Source of the DNA: Amia ocellicauda
Taxonomy: Eukaryota; Chordata; Actinopteri; Amiiformes; Amiidae
Assembly: GCF_036373705.1 (NCBI RefSeq)
Contig: NC_089854.1
Span: 22,732,339-22,796,338 of the forward strand
Direction of reading: 5' to 3'
DNA: 64,000 nt
The stretch's first letter is position 1. Each line of letters opens with the position of its first letter. The notes beneath the pieces are model-generated. The model was not told the origin of the DNA. It made no database searches and worked only from the letters and a program-made list of their open reading frames with translations. Made by a program: the position numbers and the translations under genes. Positions 54,750-64,000 of the stretch are shown here, one piece after another.

Positions 54750-56783
54750 GAAAAGCCGATGACCAAAACTAGTGCTTGTAATGTGGACCTTCGCTTTCTC
54801 ACCAATGGAAAAGTCAGGCTTCTACTGTATGTCTGTTTAGTCTATTTAAAAAATGGATTCATAAGCAACAATAATTTCTCTTAGGCAAACAACTAAAAGG
54901 CATCACTTAACATTTGTCATGATGTTAATGCTGAAGAAGGGCTACTGTCACCTTAAAACAATGCCAGATATTACTAATCAAAGCTACACAGACACATAAT
55001 GCACTATCACTGTATTTCTCAGTCTCGACACTCATGAAATCCGAAGTGTCTGTTCGGCAAGTCCTACTTCGAGCTTTTATCAAGTGTCTTTTTCCTCATT
55101 CGTATTTTTGCTGTTGCTAACTGTGCAAAAGCTAGAGTATCATACTGCATCTGTCAATGTGTGAGTCTGGTGATATCTGTGGGGGGACAAAATGAACACC
55201 ACCTTTTATATATATATCTTTTTTTTTCATGTATATATATACACATATCTATGTACAGCTTCTTGTATTTACAGTTGAATTGTGGTAACAGGTAAGTTGG
55301 ATATTTAGCACTTGAAATTAAGAGTAAAGGAGCAGCATTATAACATCCAGGCAGTGCATATGGATCCACAACTTTCTTTTATGAAAATATCTCTGATAAA
55401 TACGCATAAAACCACTATCTATACTACTGTAAGGAAAGCCCTGTCATGAGATGTGAGCGCTGCGGTGTTTTATTCCTGCTCCCCTGCAGCAATCCGGCTT
55501 CGTCTCAATGTCCGCCAGGTGAGAAACAGAGGAATTCACACGAGCCACCTCTGAACACAACGTGCATCGCTTCTCTTCAGTACACGGGCCTTTGTTTTGT
55601 TTTCTTCAAATTTAAAATCATGTGGTTTGTTTTTAATGGCCTTATACATCTCATGACATTCCCAAGAAATCTGACACCGTCATCTACTCGTACGTTTACT
55701 TCAGCTGGCCATCCAAGGAAGCAAGAGGCCGATTCTGATTCTGAACCACAGCAACTTTCACGTAAAAAAAAAAAAAGGACCCATATTTTTCCAGTGATAC
55801 AAAACCACACAGCGTTAGCAGCTGTCGGGACTGAATAATACCGAAGGGTTAATATCTACAGAGTTCAGCACTGTCATGTACGCAGGATGAGAAAGTGCAG
55901 CATCTCTCCTTTCCCATGCAATTAAAACACACGTAGCAAAGATCCGCTGGTGGAGGTCGTCAAAATGTGAGACGGTTTCGTGGACAACGGTTCCCTCTTT
56001 TGATCCTAAGGAAAGGGTTGTATTTGTGCACAGAGAGGCAGAGACTAGAAGCCTAAAGTGCTTAAAAGCTCAAAGTACACTTCACCCCAAAGGGAGCGAA
56101 TCCATCATTACATTCATCATCAGAAACCATTAACGGAAGTGCGGTGCAATTAAGAGGCAGCTTGTAAAGCCTGCTGGTCCAGTTTTTCCTGTCCATTTTT
56201 TTCAAATTTCTATTTGGTGTGAGCAAGAAACAAACCAAAACAATCACAAACTAAATTCTCGCTCTTAGGTCTCCGCTTGAACGGTTTTAATGACTCTGAG
56301 GGAAGAGGAGCCAATTGCAATCAGAAGAAGGAGACGAGGCCAGTGTCAAATCAGAAACAGGGCACCGTCAATGATCCGAGCACCGTGCCACTGGTATGAT
56401 TCGCGCACAAGTGTTTAACGCACAACCCCGGAGAAGAGAAGAATGCTGCACTTTCGTATTCTGAGCATCACAGTGTGAGATATGCCCCGAGCTTTTCCCC
56501 AAATCATCGACGTCATTGTTGATGCCAGTCACTGATTCGCCCTTTCATTAGGCACCAGCAGTGGACAAGCACAGAAACAACCCCATCGAACAGGTTACGG
56601 ACAAATATAAAGGCAGAAGTTGCAATTAATCGGATAAGGCAAAGAAAGACAAAAACAAAAAAATAAACAAAAACAACAACAACGTAAAAAATAATAAAAT
56701 AACATGCCACGATTGAAAAAAGTGTTCATTTCCATATCTGAAGTGTCTTTTTAGATTGGAAATCCTCCAGGTAATTTATAGTA

Positions 56784-56785
<2 letters not shown>

Positions 56786-56817
<32 letters not shown>

Positions 56818-56822
56818 TAATT

Positions 56823-56879
<57 letters not shown>

Positions 56880-56930
56880 TATATATATATATAGAGATAT
56901 ATATAAAATTTATATATGTGTCATGTTCTT
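56786..56930. repeat. (AT)n / (AG)n compound microsatellite
   Basis: Several AT runs separated by TTCATAATTTATTTT and a short AGAGAG block, within the arhgap44 3' UTR. Confidence 0.9.
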
Positions 56931-57053
56931 TTTGCAGTCAGTAGAAGAAGCTCAAATCGAGGACTCGCTGTCTTGCCCGGGTCCCTGTGGCCCTTCCCGG
57001 GGGCTTCAGTAGTAGTGAGAGTATCTCTTATGTACAGCAATGGGGTCCCTATG

Positions 57054-58237
57054 TCATAGTGCAGTGCTCTCCGTCTCCTCCTCGGAGTCGGTCTTGCCAA
57101 TGGATTCGCCCACAGAGTTCCTACAGGCTGGGTCCTCGGGGGCACCGTGGCGTGCGTCGAATTCTACGTGTATGGTGGGGATTTCGAGGCTTAGGGGATC
57201 TGAGGAGAAGAACAGAGGAGGGGAAAGAAGAGAAAGAGTCACTAGGCTGCAGGAAAATTGCCTTTTATAATTTTGAAGAAGATCTGGCAGCAAGATACAT
57301 TGGTGTCAGCCGGTGCATTATTTAGGGGTGTCATAATACCGTTGGGTTAGTAAAGTCACTTTTGTTTTGCTGTGATTCAATGTATTTTTTGTGCGTTGTT
57401 TGCGGTGTTATTTGGACACACTCGTGCCTTGTTTTTATTTCACTAGGAAATAAAGACTTTCAAGCAGCAGCAGCAGCAGCAGGATAATTGAAAAAACAAA
57501 ACAGATATTTAAAGAAGCATTGTATTGTCTGCAGTTTCCTATCGGTTAATATCTCAAGTAGTGCAAATCCGATCACATGTTCAGAGTGACTCCCTGCTCT
57601 TACTTCTGCCTGGAGAGTGCCGTACCGCCTACACTGTGGCTTTCAATATTCTCATGTGCGTTTAGCAGGGAGTGCCAAGGGCACAGACGAGGACGCAGTG
57701 GCACAGAGCTGGCAGTGGCACAGAGCGTTTCTCAGAAGCACCACGCAGTCTGGAACGTGAAACACTGTTTCACAGTTTTTTATCTCTGGCCAGCTTTAAT
57801 GATCAATTCGGTCACTATTCTCCCCATGTGGCAAACGGTAGCCCGGACAGAAACGTCAGAGACTCAGTCAGAACACAGTATAATATACTATATTAACAAA
57901 AGGACTGGGACATCAGGCAAACCCCTGAAGGCATTAGTGGGGAAGCACATTGGCCTTCATGGCTGCTTCAGTGTTTTTGATGGGTGGATATACTGTGCCC
58001 TGCCCTCCTGTAAAGTAGTGTCTATACCAGCTGGTCTCTGTGGGCTGGTCCAGTTACTCCCCAGGGTGTTCTGTTCAGAGTGGGAATGAGGTCAGGACTC
58101 TGAGACCTGTTTGTCACACCTCGCTCTGTGAAAAGCACGTTTCACTCCTCACTTTATAGCACCTTGGTAGACGTGCAGGACCACGAATGCTACCAATGGT
58201 GTTGGCACACAGCTGGGGCCCAGTATTTTTGCTAATG

Positions 58238-58283
<46 letters not shown>

Positions 58284-61200
58284 GTAGTTCTGTTCTTTTT
58301 TGTATATGCAAAGGCAAGCCCAAATCGAACGTGATCTTCACTGACTCATCAGTGTGGCGATTAGGCCCTTATTGAAATACTATGCTAATTATGTCAATTG
58401 AAGTTACAAAGGTGACTTCTACACAACCGGTTTGCTTTTCGATTTCTTTTTTTTTCCCAGCTTGGAGTGTGTTACAAAATGCACAACTCCCACTAGCATG
58501 TGTATCATGACATCCCTTCAGTAACAATGAAATGGCAGGGGGGTAAGAGGTCTCATTCGGGGGCGTTCTCATAAAGCCATGGGAATGTGAGGAAGGCACG
58601 GACAGTCGGTGTGCAGGGGGTGTATTGAGGACGGAGACAGGGAGGGGGCAGCACCTCAGAAGCTAGAAATCGTTATTATTGTGTGGAACTCTTGTGATGC
58701 TATCAACAAGCCATGCATCTCTGTGGCAGCCCCCATGCACAGGCCGGGCTTACAGAATGGGTTAGTGGTGATCTGGACACAACAGATATATATATAAATA
58801 TATATAGCGGCTGGAGGAAGCTCCAGAGTCAGCCAAAGGTGCCAGAGGGTTAGGCTTGTTGCTCCGGCTTACCCTAAAAGTCCCCCTCACATTTAGCCCA
58901 TACTGAATCACTCGCTTCACACAGCTGTAAGTACACAATAATAGTAATCGACAAAAGAATAAAATAGTGTAACACAAACCAAGAGAACAGTAGGAATCAA
59001 AACAAAAGTTACATATACATATGTTCAGAGTCCAGACGTTAAAAACGGGGCCTTTTTTAATCCTTTCCTCCTGTATTTTGGGATCGTATTAGATCTTAAA
59101 CATTAACAGTCTGTACTGTTGACCACTGTGGCCATCGCGGGTCGTCCACACAGCCGAAGACGGCCTGGAGTCTTTCGGCAGGAAAGAATTAAAAAACGAC
59201 AGCAGTTGAAACAAGTTAAAAAGTCAGAGATCTCTTCGTTTTAAGGAGAGAGGGATTATAACGTAACAAGTATATATTTCTGAAGTATGGGTTAAACAAA
59301 TACATGAAAATGAACCTCACAGACATTCATAATTTGGCAGTGTATTTAGTTTCCCCCTCAATATAACAGAAGCAGAACAACAATATCCCTGTTTCCTATT
59401 GTTTGGTTGTTAAAGTGAAATGTTTAGTTTTCAATACTATTTTTAAATTATAATAAAATAAACTAGTTTGCTATAAAGATATTTAATTGCTGACTAGATA
59501 CCCAGGCCTATTCCTGTCTAGACTAGCATTGTATTCAGAACGGAAAACGACTGTTCAGACACAGACATCCTTATCAGGTAACACATGGTGTTTCAGAAAA
59601 GTACATTATCGTAATCGGTCCTGCTGAAGCTATTTACAGAGTGTGCCTTCCATCCTAGAGATCTCTTTACCTCAGAGAAACTGAGCTAAGATGCATCTCA
59701 CTAATTGTGTGGGCTTTGACGCAGGAATACAGTTAAAAGATTACTGTTAAAAGATATGTTCTGGTTCTGTTTTCACTTCACTTAGTACATTATCTGCCCT
59801 TGATTATTCCTTCTAATTAAAATACTCTTCATTTTCTTTTGTGCCTTACCTGCTTTGCAGATTTTTACATAAACAAAATTAAACATATACGAACCACAAA
59901 AGAAGATAAGAAATCTGTTAAACAGGCTATTGAGTCTTTGTAAGTACATCATAGTACTGTTTAAAAAAAACATGGTACTCCAGTCATACGATGTGATTTT
60001 CAAACAGTGCCGGATTATATTTTTTTACATGTGGAACATAAAAGGGTTTATCAATTTTAATAAACAATATGGAAAACAATAAACTGAATCACAAACCATA
60101 ACCAAACTGTTTTAAATGAGAGTGATATGTCTTCTTTTCCATGCAGACGTAAATCAGATGAAGGGAACAAAAAACAAACTTAAAGCACTACATTTTCCTA
60201 AAGTCATAAAGTCTTCGTGGCCTTTCAGTTGTGTTTTAAATTTCCAATAAGTATTCTTTAAATGTAACTCAACATATATCTGGAGAAGTAAAAAAATAAT
60301 AATAAAAAAATCAAAACTAAAAACAAACCATAAAGTACCTGTATATAAAAAAAAGCCCTTAAAATTACACAGCCTCTATTTCAGAGTGACGAGTAACATT
60401 GCTTGTCGCTACATGGACTGAGATGGAACAGAGACACAATAAAAATCACGAACACGAGAAACCATGGCGGTGGAGGCCGGTGCGCGCCCGGCCTGGCTGT
60501 GGGAGAGACGTGTTTACCTGTAGACATGCTTTCCCCGGGAGACATGCCGTCGAGCATGGCGTGGTCCAGAGACTGTGGGCTGGAGCCCGACAGGCCGGGG
60601 GCGATGGGCGGCTGGGGTGGGGGCAGGCTGGGCCTCTGCCGGGGCTTGGGGGTGGGCCGGGACTTGGTGAGCGTGCCGGTCAGGGAGGGCGGGGAGGAGA
60701 GGGACGGGGGCGCCGCCGGAGAGATCTGTCCTGGAGACGACATGGTGGCATACCCCTGGGGGTAGCTGAGTCCGTACGGGGAAGGGGTGCTGGGAGGGGT
60801 GGGGGACAGGCTAACGGGAGACGGCTGACCTGTCGACTGATCTGACATCCCCCCCGATTGGCCGTAGGGCACCTTGGGTGGGATCGGGGCCAGCTTCTTG
60901 GACACTGCAGAGACTGAAGAGGGGGAAGGAGAATGTCAGCCCAGTCCTTTGTAGATAAAAGGAAATATGTGTTGCTGAAATAAAGCGCACTGAAAGTTCG
61001 AGACCCAGGCGGAGAGTACCTTTGCGCAGGGAGTGTGGGCTCTGGTCAGTCGTGAGTTGGCCCTGGCCGATGCTCTGCTGGACGCTGGCTGCGGTTACCA
61101 TGGAACCCGAACCCTGAACTCCCTTCTGTCCAATCACAGGAGAGAGCTCTTTGCTCTTCAAGGTACTAGAGAGGACAAGACACAGAATTTCACTCACAGC

Positions 61201-64000
61201 ATCGTCCGCCACAGGGGCCGCCCACATCACGACGCCCACATGACCCCAGGCCCTCCAGAACCAATCCTGTGAGCTGGCCTGCCTGTTTGCCCTCCCCTCT
61301 AGAGTTAGACTCAATTTCAGCTGCTTCCTTAACTTTCCCACCTGAGTGATGTATCATGCGTTCTGTCATTAACATGCAACTTTTATAAGCTACCAGCTTT
61401 ACTGGCAAATTACTGAGGGATCTCATTCTGTGTGAATTCCTCAAGGTGTATTATAAGTGTTTGGAGAACTAAATTTCAATGGCAGAGGAAATGTCACAGA
61501 GCAATGAAGTCCAAAGCCCACCAATGGCGATGGAAGTGTGATGGGGCTTTTATTTCTGGAAGAAATGCATGCAGAGATCAAAGCTTGGATGAACGGCATC
61601 GATCTTTCCCATCGCTTCGGACAGCACTGATCTAATTGAAATATATCGGCACTGCCTTTTCTCCACGAATGCAATTCAGTCTCCAGGTGACCTCATCCGT
61701 TAGTCTGCATTAAAGCTTGTGCTTAATCAGCTTATCACAGGTCTGCATTAAAACTTTAAGGGAATCGAGGGGGGTGACTACACTACAATAAGGCAGCGCT
61801 GGATTAATCCCACCGTACTGCACACAGCTGGGCCATTTCAAATCAGTTTGCCGAGAGGTGCTATTGACGACGGGCAGCAGGGAGCTGTCTGAGCCAGCGG
61901 GCGGCTGACAAACCTCCTGCAGACGGCTCATAATAAGCCATCCTGCGTCAGTCAGAATGCCTCTCATCGATCCGAGGAGATCCATGAAGGTGGCTGGCCT
62001 TCAGCAGCCTGCAGGAGATTCATCACGGCCATGACAGCTCGGATCAATGGCACGGGACCTTTAAAGCACCGAGTCTCTAGAAAATGAAGTGAAATTGCAC
62101 CACTGCACTCAGCACCATGTGGGTTTCGCAGCACTGGACCACAGTGACTCAGGGGATGGGTAATGTGCATCAAAACTGGCCAAGAATGGACTGTACTCAC
62201 CGCTAGCACACTGGGCAAGACCATGGGTCCATCTTGGGGCCATCACAGATATACTGCAGCTTTATACTCTAGCTTTGTATTGCATTTGTGTGCGTGTGTG
62301 GATGTGAGTGTATGACGTTTTATTCTAATACAGAATCTGAGATACATTTCACCACTAATCAGCCTGACACAGTATGTGCTCCTCTTGAAATGTAATAAAG
62401 ATACTGTATAATATTGCAATACTACACTTGATTGAATTCTTCCTTTTGAATTTACACACGTTAGCAAAACCTGCGTTGTTCGTAGTAATATGTGGACAGA
62501 TCATTATGAGAGTGACCATTTATTCTGGGACTCATATATTGACCATAGAGCCTTACCAGAAATGAGAAGGTTTGGAAACATGGTTGTAACGCACTACATT
62601 GATATTCCTCAGCACAAACTGAGACGCACACCAAGATCTAGTAAAGGAATGGCCAACACAATTCCAGAACGTTGGAACAACATCCAAAAGAACATCAGAT
62701 ACTCACTGGGGATGAACTGGTTGTGCCTGCTCTGTCTTTACGAATGACTGCGTCACTCACAGTGCAACATGAGAACTAACCACTAGTCTGAGTCCTCAAA
62801 GTTCAAACCATCAAGGGGGTGGGACCCAGAGAGGTGTGCGTCTCAGGCTACAATAATCCAACTTCTCCCCCATTTCATTATAATTAAGATAAAGAAATGC
62901 ATGGAGATCAAATGCAATGGAGGGCATGAAGGTCAGGAACATTATGATTTAGAGCAGCAGCTTCATGAACACAGCAAGCTCTTCCCCAAATCCCAGACAT
63001 GTTCAAAGCAGATGGATGTGAGTGAGGATCAGACTTAATTGGGATTTGGGGCCCAGAGGTGAGCGCTAATGACATCCCTGATGTTTCCTGGTCCTCAGCA
63101 CGTATCCCCCTCACATTGGGAAATGCAGTACTATCAGCTAAATATGACTGGACTTCACAAAGGCTAGATTCTGTATCTGGAGAGTAACTGAAACTAAAAC
63201 TAAAATAGGGTGGATCCCAAAATAACTCAAAACAAAATAATAATAATTAAATGAAACTAACAACAATACAGAAACCTACACACACACACACATACAGATA
63301 TACATCCCTATGAATCTAAAGAACAAGATGCAGGTGTTAAGATCAAGCTTGGCTGTTCCTGAAAGCGAATAACATCCCCAGTTGCCTGGCAACATCGCCA
63401 ACTGGATTCCCAGCAGCCCGGAATGCTATTGCCTTCGAGACGCGGTTTAATAATATATATAAAAAAAAAAAAGCAAAGAATAATAACAGAAACCAAACAT
63501 ACATTTATATATATGTATATATATAAAACAATGTCAGCCAGAATCTGAGATGCAATTAAAAGAAGCAAACAAACAAACAAACAAACACAAAAAAAGGCAA
63601 ACGAATAAACGACCAATAAGTTGACACTACTGAGGAAGCATATTTCTCTCAATGCCCACGTTGGTTCCCTGTGTTACTGTCGTACATGGTTTTGGGCTAC
63701 GGGGCGGGTTTCGGTGGTGTGTATTTACCTAGTCAGCCTGGTTCCTCTCTCTCGGCTACAGGCACAGCTGCCCCACTGGGGAGAGGCTGACGGGGGCAGG
63801 TTAGGGGGGGTGCCGAAGGACGGGTCGTGTTTGGTTAGCACAAGGGGGGTTTTGATGTAGAGGGGTGACACGTTAGTTTCGGGGGTGGCATGCGGTGCGT
63901 CGGTGAGGGAGCTCTGCTTGGGGAGGTGGAGGAAGCTGGGCTTGGGGTTAGAGTTGATGTCAAGCTGCTGGGGGGAGGGAGAGGAGGAGGAGGAGGGCGG
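57054..64000 (-). CDS. arhgap44: Rho GTPase-activating protein 44 (RICH2), C-terminal exons, partial
   Basis: ARHGAP44 has an N-terminal BAR domain, a RhoGAP domain acting on Rac/Cdc42, and a long proline-rich tail; only the tail is here. Exons on the minus strand: 64000(open)-63729, 61165-61020, 60904-60518, 57199-57054 (TGA). Joins: TRLTS/TLKSKELSP (AG|T), a split valine codon before SKKLAPIPPK, and MST/D before PLSLEIP; all phases agree. The 60904-60518 exon carries SPVSLSPTPPSTPSPYG and the SH3-binding type PTPKPRQRP...PPPQPP stretch. The last exon ends ETESTAL, a class I PDZ ligand as in human RICH2, which binds Shank3. Paralogue ARHGAP17 shares part of the tail, but this ending favours ARHGAP44. 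The first exon may begin at a CCCCCCAG near 63970, or coding may continue past the window end. Confidence 0.9.
57200..60517 (-). other. arhgap44 last intron
   Basis: A 3.3 kb intron with a donor GTAAAC at 60517 and an acceptor CTCCTCAG at 57200 on the minus strand. It contains a (CAG)n run at 57464-57480, an (AT)n run at 58236-58277 and small AT tracts. A 170-codon plus-strand frame at 57577-58089 has no recognisable family. Confidence 0.65.
58236..58277. repeat. (AT)n microsatellite
   Basis: A perfect AT run of about 40 bp in the last arhgap44 intron. Confidence 0.9.
61166..63728 (-). other. arhgap44 intron
   Basis: A 2.6 kb phase-2 intron with a donor GTAAAT at 63728 and an acceptor CTCTCTAG at 61166 on the minus strand. 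It contains a (CA)n run near 63280-63291 and (CAAA)n near 63570-63590. No further exon was recognised. Confidence 0.6.

Larger units (their letters stand above)
54633..57053 (-). other. arhgap44: arhgap44 3' untranslated region
   Basis: The 3' UTR follows the TGA at 57056-57054. On the minus strand an AATAAAG lies at 54638-54633 and is taken as the likely end. The region carries long AT microsatellites (54716-54744, 56786-56930) and an A-tract near 55764. Frames on the plus strand here (for example 55446-55838) are chance. Confidence 0.45.

Noticed and set aside
55446-55838. 130-codon plus-strand frame opposite the arhgap44 3' UTR
   Set aside because: Low-complexity tail (KKKKRTH) from an A-tract and no family signature.
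57577-58089. 170-codon plus-strand frame in the last arhgap44 intron
   Set aside because: No domain, no splice partners and no sign of coding bias; such a length is expected by chance in 64 kb.
60399-60845. 148-codon plus-strand frame opposite the arhgap44 proline-rich exon
   Set aside because: Shadow of the arhgap44 exon on the other strand.
62490-62747. 85-codon plus-strand frame in an arhgap44 intron (with a WNNIQKNIRYSLG stretch)
   Set aside because: No recognisable family and no repeat ends around it; kept only as a note since it could be a transposon scrap.

Overview
The window is vertebrate nuclear DNA, most likely from a ray-finned fish. It holds multi-exon genes with GT-AG introns, long introns and UTRs, a CpG-rich promoter, many microsatellites, and DNA transposons and LINEs of the kinds common in fish. 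The LINE 3' ends resemble repeats I associate with early-branching ray-finned fishes such as gar, bowfin, sturgeon or elopomorphs. That placement is inference; I cannot name the species.

Layout: (1) 1-10,370, plus strand: the 3' half of a non-muscle myosin II heavy chain gene (myh10), with 21 exons encoding almost the whole coiled-coil rod and the non-helical tailpiece, then a ~2 kb 3' UTR. (2) 10,400-17,344: a convergent intergenic space holding an internally deleted Tc1 transposon, a decayed but nearly end-to-end hAT transposon, and a short LINE-derived fragment. (3) 17,345-33,700, minus strand: a complete ndel1 gene, with a non-coding first exon in a CpG-rich promoter and eight coding exons giving 342 aa. 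(4) 36,062-36,658, plus: rnf222, one coding exon for a RING-finger, tail-anchored protein. (5) 40,268-47,690: a nest of transposons. A LINE (minus orientation) is split by two hAT-like elements, and one of these is split again by a Tc1 element. (6) 47,934-52,285, plus: a seven-exon gene for a 252-aa protein that I assign to tex47; its core resembles a BLUF-type fold. (7) 54,633-64,000, minus: the 3' end of arhgap44 (RICH2), with the proline-rich C-terminal exons and a PDZ-binding C-terminus, running off the window end.

The four recognisable cytoskeletal or membrane genes encode a myosin II rod, a dynein/LIS1 cofactor, a RING-type E3 candidate and a RhoGAP. They are ordinary neighbours, not an operon-like system; in human, MYH10, NDEL1 and RNF222 are also close together on 17p. 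I assembled exons by hand from reading frames, splice consensus and family knowledge, and checked that the phases close across each spliced gene. The most unusual items are the nested transposon block, the degenerate BLUF-like protein, and a tandem TGACGCAG array upstream of the ndel1 first exon. I saw no prokaryotic-type system, CRISPR array, rRNA or tRNA gene.
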